The translations under genes and the position numbers were made by a program. From RYN-230 sp963760405 (GTDB lineage Bacteria > Actinomycetota > Actinomycetes > Streptosporangiales > Streptosporangiaceae), in NCBI GenBank assembly GCA_963760405.1, contig CAVXCV010000011.1, positions 151,829 through 215,828 on the forward strand: a DNA stretch of 64,000 nucleotides, written 5' to 3'. Positions 18,690-27,470 of this stretch are shown here, piece by piece (position 1 is the stretch's first letter; each line of letters begins with the position of its first letter). The notes under the pieces were generated by a model that searched no databases, was not told the origin of the DNA, and saw nothing but the letters and a program-made list of their open reading frames with translations.

Positions 18690-19829
18690 TCAGCTGGCCC
18701 CGGCCTGCCGCCCCGCCAGGTTCGCGGCCACCTCCGACTCCCATTCGGTCACCGCGCGCGTGGTGTCCACCTCGAACTCATACCGCGCCACCATGTCCGC
18801 CGTGATGTCCTCGACGTCGGTGTAGAACTGCTCATACCAGCGCCGGAGCTGATACACCGGGCCATCCTCCGCGCACAGCAGCGGGTTGTCGATCCGGCTT
18901 TTGTGCGTCCAGATCTCCACGTCCTGCTGGAAACCCAGGCCGACGAACTTGGCGAACTTGCCGGCGACCTTGTCCGCGTGGGAGTCGGAGAGACCGGGTG
19001 GCCGTTTGACGATCACCCCCCACTGCAGCAGGAACGAGGTCGGCGTGACCGGGTAGTGGCAGTTGATGAGGACGCTTTCCATCGTCATGCCGCGGTAGTC
19101 GTGCCACAACTTGTTGATCATGTAGGACGGCCCGTAGTAGGAGGCTTCGGAGCGCAGCGTGGTCTCCTCCCCGCCCGCTGCGTAGTTCGAGCCGGTATTG
19201 ATGTCCGGGCGCGACCTGGTCCGCAGGTACTGCGACGCGATGTGCCCCTCGAGCACGTTCTTGAAGTAGGTGGGGAACGCGAAGTGGATGTAGAAGAAGT
19301 GCGCCATGTCCACGACGTTGTCGATCACCTCGCGGCAGTTCGCCTCGACCAGGAGTGAGTCCCAGGTCCACTGGGTCCAGCCGGGTGCCCCGGCCCCCTC
19401 GATCTCCGGGATCGCCAGCTCCGGTGACGGCTGCCTGCCCTGCGGGTCGTGCCAGACGAACAGATGCCCGTTCCGCTCGAGGGTGGTCCAGGACCGGGTC
19501 CGGGCGGCCGGGGGGACCCGCCTGGCGTAGGGGATGCGGGCGCACCGGCCGTCGCCGCCCCAGCGCCAGTCATGGAACGGGCAGGCGATGGCGTCGCCTT
19601 TCACCGTGCCCCGGCTCAGATCACCACCCATGTGGCGGCAGAACGCATCGAGCACGTGCAGGCGCCCGCCGGAGTCGGCGAAGACCACCAGCTTGGTGCC
19701 GAACGCGTGGACCGCGTGCGGGCCCAGGGCGCGGAAGGAGCTGGCCAGCCCCAGGCAGTGCCAGCCGCGGGCGAACCTGGCGGGCGGCATCCCGCTGTCG
19801 ATGGTCCGGACGCCGTCCACGTCGCTCAT
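18690..19829 (-). CDS. kshA: 3-ketosteroid 9-alpha-hydroxylase oxygenase KshA
   Basis: Rieske non-haem iron oxygenase that hydroxylates 3-ketosteroids at C9, triggering ring B opening. The Rieske site is visible as CRHMGGDL followed 17 residues later by CPFHDW. The mononuclear iron site is DMAHFFYIH (Asp-x2-His-x4-His). Other conserved stretches are FPTYFKNVLEGHIASQYLR and YYGPSYMINKLW. The length of 379 residues suits the family. ATG 19829 (MSDVDGV) is chosen because GAAGGGG lies about 8 bp upstream; a GTG at 19856 would add nine residues. Its promoter region holds a KstR site at 19862. Confidence 0.94.
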   Translation of the reverse strand: MSDVDGVRTIDSGMPPARFARGWHCLGLASSFRALGPHAVHAFGTKLVVFADSGGRLHVLDAFCRHMGGDLSRGTVKGDAIACPFHDWRWGGDGRCARIPYARRVPPAARTRSWTTLERNGHLFVWHDPQGRQPSPELAIPEIEGAGAPGWTQWTWDSLLVEANCREVIDNVVDMAHFFYIHFAFPTYFKNVLEGHIASQYLRTRSRPDINTGSNYAAGGEETTLRSEASYYGPSYMINKLWHDYRGMTMESVLINCHYPVTPTSFLLQWGVIVKRPPGLSDSHADKVAGKFAKFVGLGFQQDVEIWTHKSRIDNPLLCAEDGPVYQLRRWYEQFYTDVEDITADMVARYEFEVDTTRAVTEWESEVAANLAGRQAGAS

Positions 19830-19861
19830 GCTGGACCCCTTCACCAGGTCGTTCACTTGCC

Positions 19862-19875
19862 TGAAACAAGTTATA
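19862..19875. promoter_or_regulatory. KstR operator before kshA
   Basis: TGAAACAAGTTATA fits TnnAACnnGTTnnA. It lies 33 bp before the kshA start. The divergent hsaA has its own, much stronger palindrome, so this promoter region has two operators. Confidence 0.8.
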
Positions 19876-19924
19876 GAATCGTCGGGCTACTTACTGTACT
19901 GTCCGACCCCGGACAGCCTTATGC

Positions 19925-19950
19925 CAAGACTAGAACATGTTCTAGTCTTG
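19925..19950. promoter_or_regulatory. extended KstR operator before hsaA
   Basis: A perfect 26-bp inverted repeat whose 14-bp core (19931-19944, TAGAACATGTTCTA) is an ideal KstR site. The arms add six matching bases on each side. It lies 34 bp before hsaA. Confidence 0.93.
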
Positions 19951-19983
19951 TGATGATGGCCAACTGCGGGAGAGGGACATCCG

Positions 19984-21189
19984 GTGACCGAGAACGTCGG
20001 ACAGGCGGTAACCGAGAACGTCGGACAGGCGGTAATGAGCCGGGTGGGTGACCTGCTGCCGGTGCTGCGCGACCGGGCGCAGGAGGCCGAGGATGCCCGG
20101 GTGGTGCCGGCCGAGTCGGTCAAGGCGCTGGCCGAGGCCGGCTTCTTCCGGCTGCTGCAGCCGGCCAGGTTCGGCGGGTACGAGGCCGACCCGCTCACCT
20201 TCTATGCCGCTGTCCGGCTGATCGCCAGCGCCTGCGGGTCAACCGGGTGGGTCGCTTCGGTCCTCGGCGTGCATCCCTGGCACGTCGGGCTCTTCCCGCT
20301 GCAGGTGCAGGACGAAGTATGGGGAAACGATCCGGGCACCAGGATCTCCTCGTCCTACGCGCCGACCGGCCGGGCTGAACAGGTGGACGGCGGGCACCGG
20401 CTCACCGGGCGGTGGAGCTTCTCCTCCGGCTGCAACCACGCCAGCTGGGTACTGCTCGGCGGGATCGTGCTGGACGGCGACGGCAAGCCGGTGGACTTCC
20501 GCACCTTCCTGCTGCCCGCCAGCGACTACACGATCGATGACGTGTGGGACACCGTCGGCCTGCGCGGCACCGGCAGCAACGACGTCGTGGTAGACGGCGC
20601 CTTCGTGCCCGGGTACCGCTCGCTCAGCTTCACCGACGTGTCCCGGTGCCGGGTCCCCGGCCAGGAGGCCAACCCGGCGCCGCTGTACCGGCTGCCGTAC
20701 GGCTCGGTGTTCTCCTACAGCATCACCACGCCGATCATCGGGATGGCGACCGGCGCCTACGACGCTCATGTGGAGTACCAGCGCCGGCGGGTCCGTGCCT
20801 CCTACACCGGCCAGAAGGCGGCCGACGACCCGCACGCGCAGGTCCGGGTGGCGCAGGCGGCGGCGGAGATCGACGCGGCCTGGCTGGCGCTGGAACGCAA
20901 CATGACCGAGCTGATGGCGCACGCCCGGGCCGGGGAGAAGATCCCGCTTCCGCTGCGGCTGCGGGTCCGGCGGGATCAGGTACTCGGGACCGGCCGCGCG
21001 ATCAGCGCAGTGGACCTGCTGTTCGAGAACTCAGGCGGCCGGGCGCTGGCGGCAGGCACCGCGATCCAGCGGTTCTGGCGCGACGCGCACGCAGGCCGCG
21101 TGCACGCCATCAACGACCCGGAGCGGGCGCTGTCGATGTTCGGCCGGGGCGAGTTCGGCCTCGACATGGGACCCGACGCGATGGTGTGA
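19984..21189 (+). CDS. hsaA: 3-HSA hydroxylase HsaA (flavin-dependent monooxygenase)
   Basis: Oxygenase component of HsaAB. It converts the phenol 3-HSA (opened A/B-ring product) to the catechol 3,4-DHSA using reduced flavin from HsaB. It has an acyl-CoA-dehydrogenase-like fold; conserved segments are SACGSTGWVASVLGVHPWH, WSFSSGCNHASWVLLGG, VGLRGTGSNDVVV and IQRFWRDAHAGRVHA. Length is about 401. GTG 19984 has AGAGGG upstream, and its first 17 codons are two copies of a 24-bp repeat; ATG 20035 (MSRVGDL) would remove them and aligns as well with the mycobacterial start. First gene of hsaADCB. Confidence 0.94.
   Translation: MTENVGQAVTENVGQAVMSRVGDLLPVLRDRAQEAEDARVVPAESVKALAEAGFFRLLQPARFGGYEADPLTFYAAVRLIASACGSTGWVASVLGVHPWHVGLFPLQVQDEVWGNDPGTRISSSYAPTGRAEQVDGGHRLTGRWSFSSGCNHASWVLLGGIVLDGDGKPVDFRTFLLPASDYTIDDVWDTVGLRGTGSNDVVVDGAFVPGYRSLSFTDVSRCRVPGQEANPAPLYRLPYGSVFSYSITTPIIGMATGAYDAHVEYQRRRVRASYTGQKAADDPHAQVRVAQAAAEIDAAWLALERNMTELMAHARAGEKIPLPLRLRVRRDQVLGTGRAISAVDLLFENSGGRALAAGTAIQRFWRDAHAGRVHAINDPERALSMFGRGEFGLDMGPDAMV
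19987..20034 (+). repeat. 24-bp direct repeat at the hsaA start
   Basis: Two exact tandem copies (19987-20010 and 20011-20034), each encoding TENVGQAV. They lie between two possible start codons of hsaA, so copy number changes would alter only the N-terminal extension. Confidence 0.95.
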
Positions 21190-21203
21190 GGAGGGAGTAG
21201 CAG

Positions 21204-22106
21204 ATGACCATGGCGCCGACGGGTCCTGCCACCGACGGCCGCTTCGCCGAGGCGGGCGGGATGCGGCTGCACTACTACGAGGCACGCCCGGACGGTGCCG
21301 GCCAGGACGGTGCAGGCCAGGACGGCACCCCGGTGGTGCTGCTGCACGGCGGCGGCCCGGGCGCGTCGGCATGGAGCAACTTCGGCCGCAATCTGCCGGT
21401 CCTCGGCCAGCGATTCCGCACGCTCAACGTTGACCAGCCCGGCTTCGGCAAGTCCGCCCGGCCGCCGGTGGCCGGCAGCTACTTCACCTTTGCCGCGGAC
21501 GCCCTGGCCGCCCTGCTCACCAGCCTCGGGGTCGAGCGGGTGCACGTGGTCGGGAACTCGCTCGGTGGCGGCACGGCGGTCCGTTTCGCGCTGAACTACC
21601 CCGAGCGCGCGGGCCGGCTCGTGCTGATGGGGCCCGGCGGGCTCAGCCTCAACGTGTTCTCGCCGGACCCGACCGAAGGCGTCAAGCGGCTGATGGAGTT
21701 CTCTGCGCCGCCGGGTCCCACCCGGGAGAAGCTCGAAGCGTTCCTGCGCACGCTGGTGTTCGACCAGCGGCTGGTGACCGACGAGCTCATTGACGAACGG
21801 TTCGCCGCGGCCAGCGACCCCGGGGCGCTGGCCGCGATGGCGTCGCTGGGAGCCTCGTTCTTCAACCCGGCGCACGCGGAGGAAGGACTGCTCTGGCGCG
21901 AGGCGCACCGGCTGCGCCAGCGGGTCCTGCTGATCTGGGGCCGGGAAGACCGGGTCAACCCGCTGGACGGTGCCCTGGTCGCGCTCAAGACGATCCGGCG
22001 GGCCCAGCTGCACGTGTTCGGCGGCTGCGGCCACTGGGCGCAGCTGGAGAAGTTCGACGAGTTCAACCGGCTGGTGATCAGCTTCCTGGAAGGAGACACC
22101 GGATGA
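21204..22106 (+). CDS. hsaD: meta-cleavage product hydrolase HsaD
   Basis: Alpha/beta hydrolase that splits 4,9-DSHA, the ring-cleavage product of HsaC, into a C/D-ring acid (HIP precursor DOHNAA) and a dienoate. The nucleophile elbow is GNSLGGG (Ser about residue 118). Acid and histidine are in WGREDRVNP and GCGHWAQ, and the oxyanion region is LLHGGGPGASAWSNFGRN. The 300-residue length is slightly longer than the mycobacterial enzyme because of a 15-bp duplication (21291-21320) encoding DGAGQ twice. GAGGGAGTAG precedes ATG 21204. The stop overlaps the hsaC start (ATGA). Confidence 0.94.
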   Translation: MTMAPTGPATDGRFAEAGGMRLHYYEARPDGAGQDGAGQDGTPVVLLHGGGPGASAWSNFGRNLPVLGQRFRTLNVDQPGFGKSARPPVAGSYFTFAADALAALLTSLGVERVHVVGNSLGGGTAVRFALNYPERAGRLVLMGPGGLSLNVFSPDPTEGVKRLMEFSAPPGPTREKLEAFLRTLVFDQRLVTDELIDERFAAASDPGALAAMASLGASFFNPAHAEEGLLWREAHRLRQRVLLIWGREDRVNPLDGALVALKTIRRAQLHVFGGCGHWAQLEKFDEFNRLVISFLEGDTG

Positions 22107-23008
22107 CCGGGATCCGGTCGCTGGGCTATCTGCGGGTCGAGTCAGCCGACGTCGCCGCCTGGCGTGAGTTCGGCGTGCGGGTCCTCGGCATGACCGAGGG
22201 GCGCGGGCCGGACGCCGACGCGGTGTATCTGCGGATGGACGACTTCCCAGCCCGGCTGGTGATCCTGCCGGGCGGGCAGGACCGGCTGCTCGCCACCGGC
22301 TGGGAGGTGGCGGACGAGGGCGCGCTGGCCGAGGTGGAGCACGAGCTGGCCGCGGCCGGCCTGCCCGCCAAGGCTGGCACCAGTGCCGAGTGTGCCGAGC
22401 GCCGGGTAGCGCAGCTGCTGCGGGCCGAGGACCCGTCCGGCAACAGCCTGGAGATCTTCTGCGGCGCCGCGCTCGACACCAGGCCGTTCGTGAGCGCGCA
22501 GGGAGTCCAGTTCGTCACCGGGGACCTCGGGCTTGGCCACGCGGTGCTGCCTGTCACCGACGACGAGGCTGCCGTCCGGTTTTACCGCGATGTGCTCGGC
22601 TTCCGGCTACGCGACTCGATGCGCATGGCACCGGAGCTGTTCGGCCGGCCCGCGGGCGGGCCGCCGCTGTTCATGCGGTTCCTCGGCTGCAACCCGCGGC
22701 ATCATTCGCTCGCGCTGGCCCCGTTCCCGGCCGGCTCCGGGATCGTGCACCTGATGATCGAGGTCGCCACGCTGGACGACGTCGGCCGGGCGCTGGACCG
22801 CTGCTCCCGGCGCGGGGCCCCGGTCAGTGCCAGCCTCGGCCGGCACGCGAACGACCAGATGGTGTCGTTCTATGCGCGGACGCCGGGCGGGTTCGACGTC
22901 GAGTACGGCACCGACGGCCAGCTCGTCGACGACGCGGCCTGGGTGAGCCGGGAAACCACCGCCATCAGCCTGTGGGGTCACCGGTTCGCGCCCCCGGCCG
23001 CGCACTGA
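22103..23008 (+). CDS. hsaC: extradiol dioxygenase HsaC
   Basis: Iron-dependent type I extradiol dioxygenase that cleaves the catechol 3,4-DHSA. Two vicinal-oxygen-chelate domains are present. The iron ligands in the C-terminal half are seen as His in LGHAVLP, His in VHLMIEV and Glu in FDVEYGT. Length (301) fits. The ATG overlaps the hsaD stop, so the pair is coupled. No disruption is visible. Confidence 0.94.
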   Translation: MTGIRSLGYLRVESADVAAWREFGVRVLGMTEGRGPDADAVYLRMDDFPARLVILPGGQDRLLATGWEVADEGALAEVEHELAAAGLPAKAGTSAECAERRVAQLLRAEDPSGNSLEIFCGAALDTRPFVSAQGVQFVTGDLGLGHAVLPVTDDEAAVRFYRDVLGFRLRDSMRMAPELFGRPAGGPPLFMRFLGCNPRHHSLALAPFPAGSGIVHLMIEVATLDDVGRALDRCSRRGAPVSASLGRHANDQMVSFYARTPGGFDVEYGTDGQLVDDAAWVSRETTAISLWGHRFAPPAAH

Positions 23009-23009
23009 G

Positions 23010-23592
23010 GTGACCGCGCCCCCCGGGATAACCCCGGTGCCCGCCCTCACCCCGGAGCCGGACCGGTTCCGCCAGGTGCTCGGGCATTTCTGCACTGGCG
23101 TCACCGTGATCACCACGGTGGACGCGGCCGGGGCCGCCGGGTTCACCTGCCAGTCGTTCGCCGCCGTGTCGCTGGACCCGGCGCTGGTGCTCTTCTGCCC
23201 CAGCCGGTCCTCAGCCACCTGGCGGCGGATCCAGCGGGCCCGGCATTTCTGCGCCAATGTGCTCGCGGATGACCAGCGGGAACTGGCCCGGGTGTTCGCG
23301 AGCAGCGCACCCGGCAAGTTCGACGGTGTCGGCTGGTCCCCGTCGCCGTCCGGGGCGCCAGTGCTGGCCGGCGCGCTCGCCTGGGTGGACGCAACGGTGC
23401 AGACCGTGCACGAGGCCGGGGACCACTACGTGGTGACCGGGCGAGTCACCGGGCTCGGTGCCCGCCGCGCTGGCCCGCCGCTGCTGTTCTACCGGGGCCG
23501 CTACGCCGTGACGGCGGCTGGCACCGGGGACGGGCCGCCCGAGGTCGTTCGACACCCTGCTCGCCTGGCCACGGCACGCCGACTGGATCTAG
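23010..23592 (+). CDS. hsaB: flavin reductase HsaB, frame break near the C-terminus
   Basis: Reductase that supplies reduced flavin to HsaA. Flavin-reductase fold: FRQVLGHFCTGVTVITTVD, FTCQSFAAVSLDPALVLFCP, HFCANVLADDQRELARVFA, PLLFYRGRYAV. The normal end (FDTLLAWPRHADWI, stop TAG 23590-23592) is in a different frame from the body; the switch is near 23548. Read without correction, the frame would run on to 23966 with unrelated residues. GTG 23010 follows the hsaC stop by one base. The catalytic body is complete, so the protein may still work. Confidence 0.85.
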
Positions 23593-23962
23593 CGGGCTCA
23601 GGTCAGGCCGCTGGGCTTGTGCTCGCCCAGGGCCCAGTACTCGAAGAGACCGTAGCCCACGCATGGCACGCCGCCCGGGCCAGCCGTGTCCGGCGCCGTG
23701 TACTCGAACCTGGCGACGCTGTCGACCAGCCAGGGGACAAAGCCAGGCCAGCGGAGGACCTTTGCGGGCCGGTGCCCTGGCCGGGTATGGCGCCCTCCCG
23801 CCGCCGGCAACTCATGTCATCATGCCGGGGGGCCAACAGCTGCCAGGTGACCCCATCGTCCGGATCGCCAACAGCCTGGAGGCAGGCGGGTTGCCGCACC
23901 GAGCGATCGCGGAGCGGCGGCGAGACTGAAGTCGGCCTTGGTGCCGTCGCTACAGTTCATCT
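23593..23962. other. no confident gene; possible minus-strand remnant
   Basis: No clear gene. On the minus strand an open stretch ending at 23598 reads VARFEYTAPDTAGPGGVPC and then FEYWALGEHKPSGL. This looks protein-like and could be the tail of a lost gene. I cannot assign its family. The promoter for the next oxidoreductase probably lies near 23930. Confidence 0.4.
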
Positions 23963-24934
23963 ATGAAGGCAGCAGTTCACACCAGATACGGGCCGCCGGA
24001 AGTGGTCTGGATCTCAGAGGTGGAAAGGCCGGCTACCGGGGACAACGGGGTGCTCGTCAGGGTTTACGCGACGACGGTGAACCGGACGGACTGCGCCTGC
24101 CGGGCCGCCAGGCCCTTCTTCATGAGATTTTTCACCGGGCTTATCCGGCCCCGGGCGGCGGTCCTGGGGAATGAGTTTGCGGGAGTGGTCGAGGCAGTCG
24201 GCAGCGGCGTCACGTCTTTTACGGTCGGCGACAAGGTGTTCGGGTACAACGAGGGCCCGTTCGGTGCTCATGCCGAGTACCTGTCGGTTCCCGAGGGCGG
24301 GTCGCTCGCGATCATGCCGGCGAACGTGACCTATCTGGAGGCCGCTCCCAGTACCGAGGGTTCGCACTATGCGCTGTCGCACATCAGGGCGGCAAAGATC
24401 CACAGCGGGCAGGACGTCCTCGTCTACGGCGCAACCGGTGCTATTGGCTCAGCGGCGGTCCAACTGCTGAAGAGTCTCGGTGCCAACGTGACCGCGGTCT
24501 GCGACACCGACCACGTGGAGCTAGTCAGGGACTTGGGCGCCGACCAAGTCATCGACTACACAGCCGGGGATTTCACCAAGGACGAGCAGAAATACGACGT
24601 GGTCCTCGACTCGGTTGGCAAGAGCTCCTTCAGCCAATGCCAGCGGCTTCTGAAACCGGACGGAATCTACATCTCGTCGGAGTTGGGCCCGCTGGCCCAG
24701 AATCCGTTCCTGGCGCTCATCGCCCCGCTGCATGGCGGCAAGAAGGTCATGTTCCCCATTCCGAAGCATGACCAGCTGATGGTGGGGTATCTCAAGAAAC
24801 TGATCGAGTCTGGAGAGTTCAAGCCGGTCATCGACAGAACGTATCCGTTGGACCAGATCGTCGAGGCCTACAGGTATGTCGAGACAGGGCAGAAGATCGG
24901 CAATGTCGTGATCAGCGTCCAGCCTTCGGACTGA
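23963..24934 (+). CDS. zinc-less MDR-family NAD(P)H oxidoreductase
   Basis: Medium-chain dehydrogenase of the quinone-oxidoreductase type (323 residues). It has the GroES-like N-terminal domain (VNRTDCACR, VLGNEFAGVVEAVGSGV, GDKVFGY) and the Rossmann motif VLVYGATGAIGSAAVQ at about residues 152-167. The catalytic zinc ligands of alcohol dehydrogenases are missing (the Cys/His/Glu pattern is not complete), so reduction of a quinone or enone is more likely. Codon use appears less extreme in GC than its neighbours, which could mean later acquisition. It begins the non-steroid island and has no KstR-type site upstream. Confidence 0.85.
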   Translation: MKAAVHTRYGPPEVVWISEVERPATGDNGVLVRVYATTVNRTDCACRAARPFFMRFFTGLIRPRAAVLGNEFAGVVEAVGSGVTSFTVGDKVFGYNEGPFGAHAEYLSVPEGGSLAIMPANVTYLEAAPSTEGSHYALSHIRAAKIHSGQDVLVYGATGAIGSAAVQLLKSLGANVTAVCDTDHVELVRDLGADQVIDYTAGDFTKDEQKYDVVLDSVGKSSFSQCQRLLKPDGIYISSELGPLAQNPFLALIAPLHGGKKVMFPIPKHDQLMVGYLKKLIESGEFKPVIDRTYPLDQIVEAYRYVETGQKIGNVVISVQPSD

Positions 24935-25475
24935 TTTCGTTACGCGCGGGTCCATAGCACGGTTTAGTTAGACGCCGCAGCCGTCATGATCGAGGCAAAG
25001 GCCGCAGCCTGCGAGCCTGGCTTCGCTACGAGCCCTTGGCCCGCGTGCTTCGATGCTGGAGTTGCACCGGCTGAGGCGGGGCTGGCCCGCTCGGTGACAC
25101 GGCCGGTGTGACTGCGGGGTGCGCCTTACCCGGTGATGACGATCTTCCTGCGGGCGTGTCCCTGCTCGAGGGAGCGGTGCATGGTTGCTGACTGTTGGCT
25201 CCGGCACCGCTGGGCGTTCACCGGGCTGTCACCGTGAGACAGCACGATACGGGCGTGGGGCTGTTCCACGTGTGGGGCGGTGGCAAGGAACTACTGGCTG
25301 CGGGGGGGTGGGCCGAGTGAGTCCAGCAGACCCTGGCGTCGCGGCCGGTCCCCGGCTGGCTGATGACCTGTCCGGGGTTCCCGGGCAGTGCCGCCGCGAG
25401 GCCCGCGACCCGCAGCCGGGTATTGACTCAGCGGATGCCCTCGCGGTCCCGCCTGGTCAGCTTGGCCACGGCCTG
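24935..25475. other. 540-bp stretch with no recognisable gene
   Basis: No coding signature, RNA gene or clear repeat that I can support. Short open frames exist on both strands but look like noise of GC-rich DNA. It may be decayed sequence between the MDR gene and the small CxxC protein. Confidence 0.5.
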
Positions 25476-25688
25476 ATGGCGATCTTGCGGCGCCAGCCCG
25501 TCCGCGCAGTGCAGGGCCACGCGGACGGCGGCTATACCGGGCTGTTCGAGCTCATCTGCGGCGACTGCGGCGATCACCTGTACCTGGACTACTCCGAGGT
25601 TCCGGCCCGGCTTCAGCGGCTGCGTGGGCCGCGCACGATGCGGGCGGGCCTTGCCGCCTATGAAAGACATCTCGGGCTGGCTACCTGA
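25476..25688 (+). CDS. small CxxC protein of an actinobacterial family
   Basis: A 70-residue protein of a family I recognise in actinobacterial genomes as a hypothetical protein. The hallmark core is GGYTGLFELICGDCGD (CxxC), then LDYSEVPARLQRLRGP and a C-terminal AGLAAYERHLGL. ATG 25476 gives MAILRRQPVRAVQGHADGG, the usual N-terminus. The CxxC pair may bind a metal, but no function is known. A degenerate second copy lies at about 27296. An upstream in-frame extension to 25185 looks non-coding. Confidence 0.7.
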   Translation: MAILRRQPVRAVQGHADGGYTGLFELICGDCGDHLYLDYSEVPARLQRLRGPRTMRAGLAAYERHLGLAT

Positions 25689-25869
25689 CCGGGGCCGCGG
25701 CACGCGGGCACCTGCTGCGGCAGACCCAGGCAGGGCCGGCCTGCCTTGCCGACCCGCGCAGTACGGGGCGGGTCAGTTTCCAACGGCGGCAAAGGCCGGC
25801 GGAGCGCAGTCTGCAGGCGCCGGCTAGGCCGCCGCTGCCCCGGCTGGGCGGGTCGCGGGAAGGACCACT

Positions 25870-26070
25870 TCTGTCAGAACTCCAAGCGCCCGCAGGCACG
25901 TCCGGTCACCTCAAGCAGCCCTGGGCTGCCGCGGTAGACCTTCACCTCCAGCGCCCCACTCCCGCGGACCTTCACCGACGGCCCGGACAGGTGCGGATCC
26001 AGCAGATAGCCGTCCTGACGTGATTCCATCTCGGCCGGGAAGCGTGCGAACCACCCGGCCACCGCGGCCT
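25870..26070 (-). pseudogene. remnant of a conserved actinobacterial hypothetical protein
   Basis: The stretch VKVRGSGALEVKVYRGSPGL with FPAEMESRQDGYLLDPHL before it matches a conserved hypothetical protein family that I remember from actinomycetes. The frame ends in TGA just after GRLEF; beyond it the same frame continues QKWSFP, which I recall as part of the family. The stop may therefore replace a Trp codon. No start is evident on the upstream side. Function unknown. Confidence 0.5.
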
Positions 26071-26113
26071 GCAGCGGGCCGGGGAAGATTCAGCGCACCT
26101 TCACGCGCGACCG

Positions 26114-26764
26114 CTAATGAACCCTGGGCCGTGCTTGCGCGGCTGCTGGCTGCTGACCGGCGATGATGATCAGGGTTCGCCGCCCGGCACGCTGGATCTC
26201 GGTGTGCACGTTGGCGAACCCGGCGGCGGTCATCTGCTGGGCCAGGTCCCCGGCCTGGGGCCGGGTAAGGCCGTGCGCGGCGTGGCCGCGGGCGCCGGGC
26301 TGGACGAGCCGTTCGGCGAGCAGCATCTTCCCGCCGGGGCCGAGCACGCGGCGGATCTCGGTGAGCCCGGCTGCCTGGTCGTCCCAGTGGTGGGCGGAGC
26401 TGAGCGCCCATACGATGGTGGCGGCGCCGTCGGGCAGGGGCAGCGCCTCGGCCTTCCCTTCGGCCCAGGTGACCTGGCCCGCGTGCCGGAAGGTGCTGAT
26501 CCGGTGGGCGAGCCAGAGCATGGACGCTGACGGGTCGATGCCGGTGGCGGATGCTCCGCGGCGGGCGGCTTCCCGCACAGCGGTCCCAGGTCCGCAGCCG
26601 ACGTCGGCGACCCGGTCGTCGGCTTCGAGCCCGGCGGCGTCGGCGATGGCGCGGGCGGCCTGCCCACGGGCGACGGTCATCGACAGCGCGGTGATGATCT
26701 CGTATGCCCTGCCAGCGGGGTGCGGGTGGCGCCCCGCGCCCACCAGGGCCCTGATGCCGGCCAT
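26114..26764 (-). CDS. SAM-dependent methyltransferase
   Basis: Class I methyltransferase (216 residues). Motif I is VADVGCGPGTAVREAA (about residues 51-66), motif II is in TGIDPSASML, and a later ALSSAHHWDDQ segment is typical of the Methyltransf_11 group acting on small molecules. ATG 26764 (or GTG 26767). It is divergent from a MarR regulator 68 bp away, with a palindrome between, suggesting control by that regulator. Substrate unknown. Confidence 0.85.
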   Translation of the reverse strand: MAGIRALVGAGRHPHPAGRAYEIITALSMTVARGQAARAIADAAGLEADDRVADVGCGPGTAVREAARRGASATGIDPSASMLWLAHRISTFRHAGQVTWAEGKAEALPLPDGAATIVWALSSAHHWDDQAAGLTEIRRVLGPGGKMLLAERLVQPGARGHAAHGLTRPQAGDLAQQMTAAGFANVHTEIQRAGRRTLIIIAGQQPAAAQARPRVH

Positions 26765-26789
26765 CACTATTACCTCTGTTAATAAGTAG

Positions 26790-26802
26790 CTTTGTTACAA
26801 AG
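26790..26802. promoter_or_regulatory. probable MarR operator
   Basis: A 13-bp inverted repeat CTTTGTTACAAAG lies in an AT-rich gap between the divergent methyltransferase and marR genes, with AAGTAG flanking both sides. This is the expected place for an autoregulatory MarR site. Confidence 0.65.
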
Positions 26803-26832
26803 TAGTATAGCCGATGGCTGTATAGTGGTCAA

Positions 26833-27282
26833 ATGACCGCACCCGGACGCGATGACCTGGCCGCCAGCCTCCAGCGCTTCGGCCTCGAACGCGACCGGAT
26901 GCGGGCAGCGCTGGCGCGCCGGGCCGGCATCGCCGCGACCGACCTGGACGCACTCGAGCACCTCGAAGCCGCCGGGCCGCTCACCCAGCGCGATCTCGGG
27001 GCCCGGCTCGCGCTCACCTCTGGGGCCGTCACCATGCTCGCCGACCGGCTCGAACGCGCCGGATGGGTGCACCGCCGCCCCAACCCCAACGACCGCCGCT
27101 CCACCCTCCTCGAACTATCCGACCAGGCCACCGAGCGCGCACCAGCCGGGCTCACCGCCTACCACGCCGCCATCCAGGCCCTGGCAGCAACCGTCCCGCC
27201 AGACCAGCGCGAAACCATCCGCGCCTTCCTCCAGGCAGCCGCCGACGCCGCCGCCAACGCCACCGGCAAGATCAGTCACTGA
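26833..27282 (+). CDS. MarR-family transcriptional regulator
   Basis: A 149-residue winged-helix regulator. The MarR core is present: LEHLEAAGPLTQRDLGARLA, then LTSGAVTMLADRLERAGWV and the wing RRPNPNDRRSTLLELS. It probably represses the divergent methyltransferase and itself. The inducer is unknown. Confidence 0.88.
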   Translation: MTAPGRDDLAASLQRFGLERDRMRAALARRAGIAATDLDALEHLEAAGPLTQRDLGARLALTSGAVTMLADRLERAGWVHRRPNPNDRRSTLLELSDQATERAPAGLTAYHAAIQALAATVPPDQRETIRAFLQAAADAAANATGKISH

Positions 27283-27295
27283 CCAGCCGGAGGGC

Positions 27296-27470
27296 CATGG
27301 ATGTCCGCTGACGGCGGTGCTGCGGCGTCAGCCGCTGCGCCCAGGGAGCGCCGCCGGGACGGCGGCGGCGCCGGGTCGTTCGAGCTCATCTGCGACGGCT
27401 GCGGCGACCATCCCGCCTCGACTACTGCGAGGCCCGGCCCGGCGCCAGCGGCTCCGCGCGCCCCGCAGTG
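27296..27470 (+). pseudogene. degenerate copy of the small CxxC protein
   Basis: TAVLRRQPLR in one frame followed by FELICDGCGDHP in another repeats the plan of the intact gene at 25476, with at least one frame change and no proper C-terminus. It is probably a decayed paralogue. Confidence 0.55.
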
